From positions 496,001-560,000 of the forward strand of contig NC_134368.1 of the NCBI RefSeq assembly GCF_035582795.1: a DNA stretch of 64,000 bases, given 5' to 3'. The translations under genes and the position numbers were made by a program. Within the stretch, counting starts at the first letter, position 1, and the number at the start of each line of letters is the position of its first letter. Below, in pieces: positions 1-23,500 of this stretch. The stretch is from Mycteria americana. Taxonomy: Eukaryota > Chordata > Aves > Ciconiiformes > Ciconiidae. The notes beneath the pieces were generated by a model that worked only from the letters and a program-made list of their open reading frames with translations, did no database searches and had not been told where the DNA came from.

Positions 1-139
1 CTGTGGCTGCCAGGGAGCGAGGCGTTAGCTGTGTCCCAGGAGGAGAGAGGTTCCGACTTTCTAAAACGCTGACGGGGCTGGGATGCACTGGGCTGGGGAG
101 GGGACCGCGCGGGCTGCCTTGACCGTGCGTCTCCCGCAG

Positions 140-12283
<12,144 letters not shown>

Positions 12284-12614
12284 GCCGCCCCGCGCTCCCG
12301 CCGCCCCGCCCTGCGCGTCCCCCGGAGCCGGGGCCCCGGCGGCTCCCCCCGCCGTGCCGCCGCCCCGCTCCCGGGGCACCCCGCCGCTTCCCCCGTCCCC
12401 CTCCCCGGGAGCCGCTTTCCCCCCCCGCCCCGGGGCGAGCCGGGCCCTGCCGCGCCCCGCCCCCCCCCCAGCGCCGTCAGACGCTGCGGCCGCCGGGCCC
12501 CCGGCCTGGGCTGCACCGGGGCGCTGGAGCCCCCCGCTCCCGCGGGGCTGGGGCTGGGCCCGGGGCTGCGGCCCCCCCGGCCTCGGCACTCGGCCCTCGG
12601 CCCTCGTGCTCGCC

Positions 12615-12620
12615 AATAAA
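12615..12620 (+). terminator. DCTN1: DCTN1 poly(A) signal AATAAA
   Basis: Canonical AATAAA about 330 bp after the DCTN1 stop codon, in an otherwise very GC-rich 3' UTR. It is the only AATAAA between the stop and the NOP56 promoter, giving a short 3' UTR. Confidence 0.85.
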
Positions 12621-12639
12621 GCTGCCCTGAACCTGCCCG

Positions 12640-13100
12640 CGGCCCCGCGCCTGCCTGCGCCGGCACCGGGGGGCTGGGGGGGACCGGGGGGACGGGGCCG
12701 GGGGGGGAAGGGGGGGGGCCGGGGGGCTCGGGGGGCGTGGGGGGGGGGCCGGGTCCCGCTGCGGGGGGGAGGGGGGGACGGGGACGCGCATCGAAGCGCG
12801 CGGCGTGGGGTGGGGAGCGGAGCGCGGGAAGGAACGGGCGGCGCGCGGGCGGCCCCCATTGGCCGGGGGGCAGGAAGGGGCGGGCGGCCGCGGCAGTTCT
12901 TGGGCCCGATTGGCAGAGGCGGCAAAGGTAGGTGGGACCGCCCCCTTCTCTACCTGACTGGCTGGCGGCAGCTCCGTCGAGGACAGCGTGCGCTGATTGG
13001 TGGGAGGCGCGGAGGGGTGGCCGCTGATTGGCCGTGGGCGGGCTTCCGGCGGGGCTCTGCCAGTTCCGGGCGGCGGCGGCGGCGGCAGCGGCGGCGGCAA
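12640..13100 (+). promoter_or_regulatory. NOP56: NOP56 CpG-island promoter with four inverted CCAAT boxes
   Basis: GC-rich, CpG-dense stretch between the DCTN1 poly(A) site and the NOP56 start. Four ATTGG (inverted CCAAT, NF-Y type) sites at 12858-12862, 12909-12913, 12996-13000 and 13027-13031. No TATA box seen. The GGC-repeat 5' UTR (13070-13100) leads to the initiator ATG at 13102. Confidence 0.65.
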
Positions 13101-13101
13101 G

Positions 13102-16100
13102 ATGGTGCGTGTCCGGCGGGCCGGGCCGGCCGCATCCGCCCGCATCGGGCCGGGCCGGGGCCGGCGGGGGCCGGGGAGGGGCGTGCGCGGGCTCGGGGCG
13201 CCGCGGAGCCCGGGGCCGGGGCTCCTGTGCCGCGCCGGGGCGGGGGAGCGCGGGGCGGGCCGGCAGCGGGGCCCGCGGCCGCCCCGAGCCCCCGGTGACC
13301 GGTGCCGGTGCAGGTGCTGCTCCACGTGCTGTTCGAGCACGCCGCCGGGTACGCGCTCTTCGCCGTGCGGGAGGTGGAGGAGATCAGCCTGCTGCTGCCG
13401 CAGGTACGGGCCGGGGCCGGGGAGCCGCGGAGGGGAGCGGGTCCGTCCTGCCCGGGGGGCTGGGCCGGCGCCGGCGGGGGGGGGGGGGGGCGCGTGCCCT
13501 GGGGCGGCCCCGCGGGCCGGGTGTTCCGCCGGCCGCCCCGTCCCGCCGCGGGCCTCACCGGGCCGCCGCGCCCCGCAGGTGGAGGAGAGCGTGCTCAGCG
13601 TGGGCAAGTTCCACAACGTGGTGAAGCTCGCGGCCTTCGCGCCCTTCAGGTCGGCCCAGAGCGCCCTGGAGAACATCAACGCCGTCTCCGAGGGTGAGCG
13701 GGGGGCGGCGGCCGGGGGCGCCGGGGTCCCCTCCGCGGGGAAGCGCCCGGCCCCGCTGACCCCCCCCCCCGCCCCCCCGCAGGGCTCCTCCACGAGGACC
13801 TGCGGCTCCTGCTGGAGACCTCCATGCCGGCCAAGAAGAAGAAGGCGCTGCTGGGAGTCGCCGACGCCAAGATCGGGGCCGCCATCCTGGAGGAGCTGGG
13901 CTACCAGTGCCAGACCGGGGGGGTGGTGGCCGAGATCCTGCGGGGTGAGTCCGGCGGCGGAGGGGACGCCCCGCCGGGGCCCCTGCTCCTGCCGGGACTG
14001 GGCCGGGGGGGGGGGGCTTCAGGAGCCGGGGGGCACCGGCTGCCATCGGGGGCAGCGCTCGGGGCCGTCCCCGGAGCCGCGGCGGTGACGGCTCGGTCCC
14101 CGCGCAGGGATCCGCCTGCACTTCCACGCGCTGGTGAAGGGCCTCACCGCCCAGTCGGCCTCCAAGGCCCAGCTGGGCCTCGGCCACAGCTACTCCCGGG
14201 CCAAGGTGAAGTTCAACGTGAACCGCGTGGACAACATGATCATCCAGTCCATCAGCCTCCTGGACCAGCTGGACAAGGACATCAACACCTTCTCCATGCG
14301 CGTGCGGTGAGCGGGGTCCCCGGGGCGGGAGGTGGGGGCGGCAGGGGCCCGTCTCCCCACGCTTACCGCAGGCAGCTGCCGCTCCGGCTGCCTGTACAGA
14401 ACGGGGAGGGAGAGCAGCGCCTCGAGCACGGCCCGGCCGGGGCGACGGTGCCGTGGCTGGGCCGTGCCTGGGGGGACACGCGGGGCGAGGGTCGGGCTGC
14501 GGCGCTGACGCTGTCCCCGCAGGGAGTGGTACGGGTACCACTTCCCCGAGCTGATCAAGATCGTCCCGGAGAACTACACCTACTGCCGGCTGGCCAAATT
14601 CATCGGGAACCGCAAGGAGCTGAGCGAGGAGAGCCTGGAGGGGCTGGAGGAGATCGTCATGGACGGCGCCAAGGCGCAGGCCATCCTGGAAGCCTCCCGC
14701 TCCTCCATGGGTGAGTGGGGACAGGCGGCGGCGGCGGCGGCTCCGCCGCAGCGCTCCAGCCGGGGGGCGAGCCGCGGCAGGAGGGGTCCTCTCCGCCCTG
14801 GGAGGTGCTGCTCAGCCCCCGGTGCCCGTCCCTCCAGGGATGGACATCTCTCCCCTCGACCTCATCAACATCGAGAGCTTCTCCAGCCGGGTCATCTCGC
14901 TCTCCGAGTACCGCAAGGGCCTGCAGGAATACCTCCGCTCCAAGATGAGCCAGGTGGCTCCCAGCCTCTCGGCCCTCATCGGGGAGGTGGTGAGTGCCAG
15001 CGCGTCTGCGCCCCGGGCTGCCCCAGGCCGCGGAGATGATGTCCGAGTGAATCTGTCAATCCACTGAGCCGTCCTGCTGACACCTCACGCTGCTGATCCC
15101 CGGCCTGGGGGCTGCGCGCGGCCTGGAGCCGAGCTCCTGGGGTGGGGGCAGCCGTAACCCCCACCCTCTTCCGTCCCAGGTGGGCGCCCGCCTCATCTCC
15201 CACGCCGGCAGCCTGACGAACCTGGCCAAGTACCCGGCCTCGACGGTGCAGATCCTGGGGGCCGAGAAAGCCCTTTTCAGGTACCGCTGCGGGGTGGTTG
15301 CGGTGATGGCAGGCCCCTGGGCCGCTGGCTGTGACGCGCCGGGCCCCCGTGGCCTCGGCCGCGAGTGATCGGCCAGCCCCAGGCTCTGAGCGACCACCGT
15401 GGCTTTGTGTCTCGCCCGGCGGGGCCGTGCCCGGGGCACCCCTGGAGGTTAGCGGGGCCGTGGGGGAAGGCGTCTGTCCCGTGGGTCGTGCTGTGCTCCC
15501 GTGGGCGAGACTTGGGGTGGCCGGTGGAGGGGTGGCAGCTCCGGTCTGGGGGTGCCCTCGGCCCCGGGCGCTCCCGTGCCGCCCCTGACGTCTCCACCGG
15601 CCGCTTCCAGGGCTCTGAAGACGCGAGGGAACACCCCCAAGTACGGGCTCATTTTCCACTCCACCTTCATCGGGCGAGCGGCCGCCAAGAACAAGGGGCG
15701 CATCTCCCGCTACCTGGCCAACAAGTGCACCATCGCCTCCCGCATCGACTGCTTCTCAGGTGCCCGCGGGGCCGGGGCGGGCAGGGGGCCGGGGGCCCGG
15801 GCGGCCTCTGCGATGATGGGAGTATTTTTCGTCAACAGCATCTCACTGCGTGAATGGTGACGCCTATGGTCTGAGCAGAGCGCGGGGCGGGCGGGCGCTG
15901 GGGCAGGCTGGGCGGGGGTGCTGAGCCCCTCTCCTCTCCTCGCAGAAGTCCCCACCAGCGTTTTCGGGGACAAGCTGCGGGAGCAGGTGGAGGAGCGTTT
16001 GGCCTTCTACGAGACGGGGGAGCCGCCCCGCAAGAACCTGGAGGTGATGAAGGAGGCCGTGGTGGAGGTGAGGCTGCTGGGGCCGGGCGGGCAGGCCCCG

Positions 16101-16853
16101 CTGTCGGACGTGATGTCAAAGTGCCGTCCTGACCCGCTGTGGAGGGAAAAGACTGATTTAATGAGGCTGATCCGACCGGTGCCGCGGGCGGGGACGGGTC
16201 CTGGGCTGGGAACGCTCCCCGGCTGATGAGCTCCCCCTCTGCTCTGGCAGGCGAGCGAGGTGGTGGCCGAGGTCAAGAGGAAGCAGGAGAAGAAGGAGAA
16301 GAAGAAGAAAAAGAGGGAGAAGCGGCGGCTGGAGGCCCTGGCTGCGGCCGCAGAGGAGGTGGAGAACTCGGTGCTGGAGCCGGAGGTGAAGGCGGGGGCT
16401 GCGGGTGGGCGCCCTCCTGTGAGGGGGCCGTGACGGGCTCGGCCCTGTCCTGCTGCCTGCCGGGCTGCCGGAGCAAGGGGTGCCGGTCATTCCTCGGCCA
16501 GCCGTCCCGTCCCGCAGCCGAGCGGGGCTGGTGGGATGGGGCCTGAGCCCCGGCCCCGCAGGGGGAGGGAGGCAGGAGCTGGGGCGGCTGCCCGGGTGGG
16601 TCAGGGCTCCCGCCGACCTCAGGTTTCCCCTCAGGAGAACGACGTAGAGCCCAAGAAGAAGAAAAAGAAGAAGAAGCAGCAGCAGGAGCTGGAGGCTGAA
16701 GTGGAGCTGGAGGAGAATGGGCTGGAAGAAGAGGCCTTGCCCAAGAAGAAAAGGAAACGAACGGTAGAGGCTGACCAGGAGGAGGAGGAGGAGGAGAAGA
16801 AGAAAAAGAAGAAGAAGAAGAAAGAGAAGGCCAGGGACTTGGAGGAGGACTAG
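13102..16853 (+). CDS. NOP56: NOP56 nucleolar box C/D snoRNP core protein, complete, 12 exons
   Basis: Core protein of box C/D snoRNPs, which guide rRNA 2'-O-methylation in the nucleolus with fibrillarin, NOP58 and SNU13. Exons: 13102-13104, 13314-13403, 13579-13693, 13783-13944, 14108-14306, 14523-14710, 14838-14989, 15180-15280, 15611-15759, 15946-16067, 16251-16385, 16635-16853; they join in frame to 544 aa (human about 594). Exon 1 codes only the initiator Met; the protein starts [18 protein letters not shown] after it. The N-terminal domain is followed by a coiled coil and the Nop domain ([24 protein letters not shown]-type core and [20 protein letters not shown]). The C-terminus is a long Lys/Glu tail of KKKKKK and EEEE runs, shorter than in human. 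Same strand as DCTN1, convergent with IDH3B. Confidence 0.98.
15024..15107 (+). ncRNA. SNORD110: Box C/D snoRNA SNORD110 in NOP56 intron 7
   Basis: C box ATGATGT at 15036-15042, D' box CTGA at 15064-15067, D box CTGA at 15093-15096. The flanks ccaggccgcgg and ccccggcctgg form a terminal stem with one mismatch. The guide upstream of D' (gaatctgtcaatcc) is antisense to the 18S rRNA segment GGATTGACAGATT. By the D'-plus-five rule it points to the U in GGAU, the residue attributed to SNORD110 (18S U1288) in human. Intron position also agrees. Confidence 0.8.
15293..15398 (+). ncRNA. SNORD86: Candidate box C/D snoRNA in NOP56 intron 8 (SNORD86 position)
   Basis: Terminal stem ggtggttgc (15293-15301) pairs with gcgaccacc (15390-15398) through one G-U pair. 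C box GTGATGG at 15303-15309 and D box CTGA at 15386-15389 lie right at the stem. About 106 nt. No clear rRNA guide was seen. In mammals the intron between SNORD110 and SNORD56 carries SNORD86, an orphan snoRNA reported to regulate NOP56 splicing in cis. The assignment rests on boxes, stem and position, not on sequence identity. Confidence 0.6.
15805..15878 (+). ncRNA. SNORD56: Box C/D snoRNA SNORD56-like in NOP56 intron 9
   Basis: C box ATGATGG at 15813-15819, D box CTGA at 15871-15874, terminal stem ctctgc/gcagag. It contains tatttttcgtca, antisense to the 18S rRNA segment TGACGAAAAATA, which covers the methylated residues around human G509-C517. Intron 9 is where SNORD56 lies in mammals. 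The exact methylated base was not resolved. Confidence 0.75.
16103..16176 (+). ncRNA. SNORD57: Box C/D snoRNA SNORD57 in NOP56 intron 10
   Basis: Perfect terminal stem gtcgga (16103-16108) with tccgac (16171-16176). C box GTGATGT at 16110-16116, D' CTGA at 16129-16132, D CTGA at 16167-16170. The guide actgatttaatgag upstream of D is an exact complement of the 18S rRNA segment CTCATTAAATCAGT. The fifth base before D pairs with the A of CTCA, which is 18S A99, the known U57 target. Confidence 0.9.
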
Positions 16854-17164
16854 GGGAGCAGGGTGGAGCTCCAGCAGTATGGACTCACGGACTGGCCAGA
16901 GGTCAGCTTGGCGTTGGCCCTTCCTAACCCGCCAGCGTTTCACGGCAGCCGCGTGCCCGGCAGCGTAACGTAGCGGGGCAGCCGCATTAAACGCGTTTTG
17001 ATCAGGGCAAGTCCCTGTGGCCCAGCCAAGGCCCCAGCAGCCCCTGGGGCTCCTCGGCCCCCCCGTGGCCCGGGCTCTGGCTGCCTGTGGCGTCGGTCGT
17101 GGGGCCGTGCTCGCAGCCTGCGCCGTGCAGGGGGGGCAGGAAACCGCTCGCATGATGGAACCTC

Positions 17165-17170
17165 AATAAA
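17165..17170 (+). terminator. NOP56: NOP56 poly(A) signal AATAAA
   Basis: AATAAA about 310 bp after the NOP56 stop. A weaker ATTAAA lies upstream near 16987. The convergent IDH3B poly(A) signal is only about 260 bp further on. Confidence 0.8.
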
Positions 17171-17429
17171 GGGCTGAGGCGATCATTGATCCTCGTCTGT
17201 CTCTGTTTGCTGCGGCTGGGAGGCCACAGGTAGGAGCCTGGAGAGGCTGTGGGGGGCCCTGGCGTGGCTTTGCCTCCCCTCGCCCAGGCAGGAGGTGACC
17301 GCGCTGTCCCCGCTCCTGGCACAGGGGCTGCAGCTCACACTGCCGCGGCTCGGCTGGGCGAGGAGGGAGGAGATGCCGCCGCGCGTGTTCGGAGCGCTCG
17401 GGGCAGACCCGTCGTGCTGCAGCGGCCAC

Positions 17430-17435
17430 TTTATT
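17430..17435 (-). terminator. IDH3B: IDH3B distal poly(A) signal
   Basis: tttatt on the + strand, AATAAA on the - strand, about 65 bp after the distal stop codon. Confidence 0.8.
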
Positions 17436-17497
17436 AGAGGGAAGCAATAAATTACCGGGCGGGCAGGGCGGGAGCGGGGAGGACGAGGCGAGGGGCC

Positions 17498-17575
17498 CTA
17501 GGCATCCAGGGCAGCTATCACGGCTTGGGTGAAATCCAGGGACGTGGCGTAGCCCCCCATGTCCGCCGTGCGCAC
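17498..17575 (-). CDS. IDH3B: IDH3B distal alternative terminal exon
   Basis: Encodes [20 protein letters not shown] then AALDA and stop, also phase 0, so it can replace the proximal exon. The AALDA-type ending matches the second mammalian IDH3B isoform class. Poly(A) signal AATAAA on the - strand at 17435-17430. The two exons share the VRT.D.GGY core and look like an old exon duplication. Confidence 0.88.
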   Translation of the reverse strand: MRTADMGGYATSLDFTQAVIAALDA

Positions 17576-20500
17576 CTGCAAGGAGAGGGGAGCGTTAGCG
17601 AGGAGGGAGGGGGTCCCTGCAGCAGGGCGGGGACCCCCTGGTCCTGTGCTGGGGGCTGGCGCTGCTGGGAGGTCCCCAGGGACTGTCCCTGCGCCCCAGC
17701 GAGGCGGAGCGGTGGGGACGGCCTGCTGGAGGACGGACGATGCCCCAGGCCGGGGGAGAGGGGCTCCGAGCGTTGGTGCCCCCCGTCTGCGCTTGTGCCG
17801 GTGTCGGGGTGGGCCCCAGCGCGGGGCCTCCTGCCCCCGGTGCCAGCGCGGGCGTCCCAGCTACCTCGGCCCCACGGGGGGGCCTCCGCAGCCCCACACC
17901 AGAGGTGGTCAGTAAGGGCAGGGGCTGCCGGCCCCTGGGCCTGCTTCCAGGGAGGCTGTGGTGGGGACAGGACTTGAGGCAGCAGAGGGTTTCTCGTGGC
18001 AGCCCATCCCCAGGCAGAGCCGCTCCCCGGGCTCGCCCACCCCAGCGGGCTGGAGGGGACGGTGAGGGGCTGGCAGCGGTGGTGGTGCGGGAGCAGTGCC
18101 CGGCCCTGGCCCTTCCCCTGGCTGAAGCCCTGATCCCACTGCTGCAGGCACGGCCCCGCGCTCGCTGCCAGCCCGGCTGCCGGCCCCGGCCAAGCGCCCT
18201 CGGCAGTTGCCCTACAAGCTGCCCCGGCTCCCCCAGGCCTGGGCCAGCCCTGAGCCGCGCTGGTGTGGGGCACAGCCGGGTGGGGAGCAGCACCCGGCCG
18301 GGCAGGGGCGGAGGGAAGTGTTGGACCCTTTATTTGCAAACACGAATACAAAGCACAGCGTTAAACGCAGCCCCAGTCGCTCTCTCACGCACACGGTGCC
18401 CTGCCCACAGCAGCCGCCTGCCAGGGCTGAGCTTCCCTGGCCCCACCAAGCGCTTCTGCAGCCCAGCCCCACGCCGCTGCTGGTCCCCAGCCCCCCGGGA
18501 GCCACACTGGCTCCAGGGGCTTACACCGCCGGGCAAAGAGCTCAGGGTGCTGCCGTGAGGGAGGGCAGCAGTTTGGAGAGCCCTGGGCACCCTGCGGTGG
18601 GGCAAGCATTCGCTGCACGCAGAGGCGCTGCCCTACCCCGCGTGGCTCCGCTCAGAGCCCTGCGCTCACCAGGCAGATCCCCCGGCTCTCAGAAACCGGC
18701 CACAAACTCACAGTGGGGGGCAAAGCACCGGTCCCCAGCAGGCAGGTGACAAAGCCGCACAGCCTCCTCTCCCGACACACGGGCTTGTGCCAGAGAGGGG
18801 AACCCTCACTCTGCGTGAGCAGCTTGCCCTTGCGCGTTCCCGGATGTGGGGCCTCAGCCCTGTGGTCCCATTTATTGCTAAAGCCTCTGAGGGCAGGAGA
18901 AGGCTCCTACAGTAACCGTGGTCCCGCTGTCCCTGGGAGCTGCCTGCCGAGCTTGGGTTGCTGCCCGGCCACCCCCGAGTCGCCCCAGCAGGCCCCGAGA
19001 TCCGCACTGCCCTCCTCGCACAGAGGGCACAGCGGAGACGCTGCCTACGTGAACCGGAGGGACCCCAGGATCCTCGCTCCGAACGGAGCCCTGCCTTCGG
19101 TCCCTCCAGCAATCCCCGCTGGTGGTGACTGGGGGTGGTTACTGGGGTCCGGGCCGGGCAGGACGAGAGCCGCCCTCGCCCTCCTCCTCCTCCTCCTCCC
19201 CCGGGGCACCAGGGAACCTCGGCCAGGGCGAGCTGTGCCGGGCGGGGAGGGGGAAGGCCGCGCTGCTGGGCTGTAAGCTACGGGAAGCTGCCGCAGGGTG
19301 CAGTGAAGTCCCCGACGCCCCGGGGCGAGCGGGGTTCCTAGGCACCATAGTGGGGGTGCAGGTTGTCAATCACAGATTTCACGAAGTCAGAAGTGGTGGA
19401 GTAACCGCCCAAGTCCCGTGTCCGAACCTAAAAATCCAACACAGGGAAGGGGAGAAACAAGGGAGAAACGTGATCGTGAACTGAGTGAAGTGACTGCGAG
19501 AAGGGAGAGGAGAGCAGCTTCCCTCTACGCACCCTGCCAGAGACCCCAGCGGGGCGGCACGCGAGAAAGAGGCCGTCCGACGTCCCCCAGCCCTGCCAGA
19601 CCGTCCCGAGCCAGCAAGCACCGCTACGGGCAGCAGGAGCAATCCCCGAGCCAAGCGCAGAGGCTGACTGCAGCCGACTACAGCCGCAGCGGCACGCACG
19701 GGGGTTTTGAGCTGGACACGGGTGAGGAGGTCCGAGACTCGCACGTGTCCGTCAGGGAGAACGCAGAGCAGCTCGCTACCACCAACGCTCACGCAGCTAC
19801 AGACACGCGGCAAGGCCGGCTGCCCAACACTCACTTTTCCGACTTTGATCACCTTCTTCACCGCATCCGCGATCAAATTGGAGTGAAATTCCAAGCTGGT
19901 GAGAGGAGAGGAGCCGCGGGTCAGTCCCTCCGTCAGCCCCTGCTGCCCACACGCCCCGGCAGGGCGGAGGCAGCGCCGCCCACCCCACCGCACCCGCCCG
20001 CGAAAGGCACCTACTTGAGATGCCGCAGCATGTTGGCGGCCGAGAGCAGCATGGCAGTGGGATTGGCGATGTTCCTGCCCACGGCCTGGGCGAAGGGGTG
20101 GCGGGCGCCCTGCGGGAGGAGAAGCCACGGTGACGGACCGTCTTCCACGCCCCTGTCCCCAGCAGCCCCCCAGATAACCCGGGGCGCTGGTACGGCACAG
20201 CAGCCTCCGGGGAGCCGAGACTCCTCACCATCTCGAACACGGCGTACTCGGCGCTGTAGCTCTCCCCAGGAACCACGCCGGCGCCGCCCACCAAGCCGGC
20301 CGCCAGGTTATCGATGATGTTCCCATAGAGGTTCGGCATGACCAGGACGTCGAACTGGTAGGGGTTCTGCACCAGCTGCACAGAGGGAACGGGAGGATGT
20401 GAGGCCCCCACACCTAACACGGCTGCAGGCAGCTCGACAGCCCTCGGGACAGGGCAGGGTACACAAATCCGGTGGAGCAGCAGGACCCACCGTGTCTGAA

Positions 20501-23500
20501 AACATCCCCAAACTGGGCTCAAGTGACAGCCGGGAGCAGGGGGAGCCCTGCTGAAACGGCTCGGGAGCCACAGACCTACGTCACCTGGCAGAGTTCTGCA
20601 TGCCCAGATGAGACAGAGTTGCGCCAGGGGAGGTTTAGGTTGGATATCAGGAAAAAATCTCTTCACCAAAAGGGTTGTCCAGCACTGGAACAGGCTGCCC
20701 AGGGGAGTGGTGGAGTCACCATCCCTGGGGGTATTTAAAAGCCGTGTAGATGCGGCACTTCGGGACACGGTTTAGTGGGACTTGGCAGTGCTGGGTTAAC
20801 GGTTGGACTCGACGATCTTAGAGGTCTTTTCCAACCTAAATAATTCTGTGACTCTAAATGCCCCTACCACCTTCAATCCCTGCAGCTCCGGCCCTCACCT
20901 GCAGCAGAGCAGGGAGAAGGCTCCTGCCTTGTGCAAGGAGCAAACCTCGGGCCCCGGTGGCCACCTGGACCTGCCGCGCTGTCCGTGGCAGCAGCTTTTC
21001 AGGTTTCAGATCTCCATGGCTTGCCCCAGCAGCAGCAGGCGGTGCAGAGCGGCTCTGGGGCAGGGAAACGGGATCCTCACCTGCATGCAGCAGTTGTCGA
21101 TGATCATGGTGTCAAATTTGATCTTGGGGTACAGTTCTGCCACTTCTTCACAGCACTGCAGGAAGAGCCCATCGCCTAATTTCCTGCGAGACAAGAAGCA
21201 CATCGAAGGGTTTGCAGGACAGCAGTGAAGTCATTACAGCAGCAGGTAATCCATTAGCAACTGGCGTCCCACCGCAGCGGGGCAGGGGGAGGCAGGCAAC
21301 CCAGAGCGCCCCACACCACTGCACACCCACAGCCACAGATGGCGAAACGGGGCCCAGGGGGAGCAATGAGGGATCAGCTTTCGATGCCAGAGCCTTTCCC
21401 CTTCTCAGCTGAAAGCCTCCAGGACGCAGCTGTCGGGCCTCGTGCTGGAGACGAGACCGTACAGAGAGGAAAAACCGCTGTTCCCAGGGAAAGCCCAGCC
21501 CCGCTGGAACCAGACTGGCACTGCTCCGATCGGGATCAAAAGCCGAGAGCAACAAGGTCCCAGACGTGACAGCAGCCGCGTGTCTGATGATCAGACTGCG
21601 CTCCAGCCCCGCTCCTGTGGCACTCACATAATGTTGGCTTTGTGCACAGCCGTGACCTTAGAGCGCCCTTTTTTGGTGGCGTAGTCAAAGGCGAACTTGG
21701 CAATGCGCTGCGACTTGGCCCGGGTGATGATCTTCAGGCACTCGATGACTCCCTTTGCGCTCTGGACAGGAAAGGGAGTGTGAGCAGCCGTCGCGTGCGC
21801 CATGCAGCCCGGCACCCTGCCTCACCAACCCACACCACGCCGACAGTCCGGCACTTCGAGACAGAGATGAGGTGTCTGCCTGACGCCGGATCACCCCCCG
21901 TCAAGAGGTTCCTTAATACCCACGTCCCGTTTTTTTCTGGCATTATCCCTCCTGCAGCCATCACTGTCTGCGTGTACGCACATCCCTAAATACTCTCCTA
22001 ATTCCATCGCTGTCACCCAGAGCACCCGCGGGCTGGAGGGAGGCTCCCGTACCTCGTGTTCCAGAGAGCTGTACTCCCCCTCCGTCTGCTCACGAATGAT
22101 CACGAGGTCCAAGTTGTTGTGGCGTGTTTTATAGCCTGGTAAGCTCTTCACATGGACAACATTTGCAAACAAGTCTAATTTGCGCCTGCGAGAGAAGCAG
22201 CAGCAGAGCCGGCATTTCATCATCAGCGATTTCTGGGGCAGTGGCTGTTCCCTACAAGTACTGGGGGTAACAGCTGGTGATGGTGCAAACAGCTCCCCAC
22301 CTCCTAAGATGCCTTCCCATCGCTATCTATCTGTCTGTCTGTCTGTCTATCAATCTACCTTTCCCCTCACAGCCACACCTCGTCACAGAACGGCTTTTTG
22401 ACGACCCTCTGTCGAGGCGGGCCACCACTGTCCCTTTTCCCGCCACCCTCCCCTCCTCCCCAGGACCCCAAGGAAGCGGGCAGCAGGATCGCTCATCGGA
22501 GGCAGCTCCTGGCCACAGACAGTCCCTCAGGATCTTTTGCTTCCCGATAACACACTAATTTCCCATCTGCCCTGGACTCGCTTCCTTCAGCCCCCGGTTC
22601 GGTGGCAGAACACCACGACCAAGCGCAACACGGTTTTCCCAGCGACTGACGTGTCGGTGCCCAGCCCTGGCAGCCGAGCAGGGGACTGAGCTCACCTGAG
22701 CCTCATGTCGTAAGAAGCCAGCTCTCCCTTGTACTCCATGGGGGTGTGGATCTTGCCTGCGGGACAACATTGAGCAGGAGTAAGAACACAGAGCGCGGAG
22801 CGTGCTGGCGGCCGCTAAGGACATCGCCTGAACCCAGGGGACAGGGCAGCAAGGGCTGGGACAGGGGGTGCTTCAAGAGAACCTCAGCCAAGCGTGGAGA
22901 CGGACCTCTCGCTACACAGGACCGTGACGAGGCCCTTTGCTTCTCTGGGCCATACTAGGAGATCTCGTTTCAAAAGCAGAAGCCAGATACAACCTCCCCT
23001 TTGGTAGAGTTCAGTAAGTACTTCAGTAATTTGCTGCTTAGCTTACAGACAGCGTGCTTCCTTCTCCAGGCCCTAACCACAGAAATTCCTCTGAATTTCT
23101 GAAAGCACCTAATGGCGTTTGAGATAAGGCAACGTTTCCTGCAGGCAGAGCAGAGCCCCTCCTTGCTGCACAGCCAGCCAGCGCGCGTCCTTACCTATAA
23201 GGGCCACTTTACTTTCCTTCATAGAGTCAACCACCTGATCCAGTTTTTCTTCCGACGCCATGTTCTGCACCTCACTCAGGTGATGCTCATCGAAGACCAC
23301 AGGCACGCTGGCAGCCTGCGCGAGAGATGCAGAGAAAGAGCCGCCGCCCCGTCAGATCAGAGACTCGGCAGGGAAGTTACGCTACACGTTAGGGGGCCGC
23401 CGTCAGCGGGCTCGGAGAGCGGGACATGACGCCTTAAACCAGCCCGACTGCCTGCTCAGCAAGAAGAGGGAACCTGGACCTCTGGGTCACTTCAGTTCCA

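Noticed and set aside
14990-15179. In-frame read-through of NOP56 exon 7 into intron 7
   Set aside because: The donor at 14990 and acceptor at 15178-15179 keep the conserved [15 protein letters not shown] frame, and the intron holds the SNORD110 candidate.
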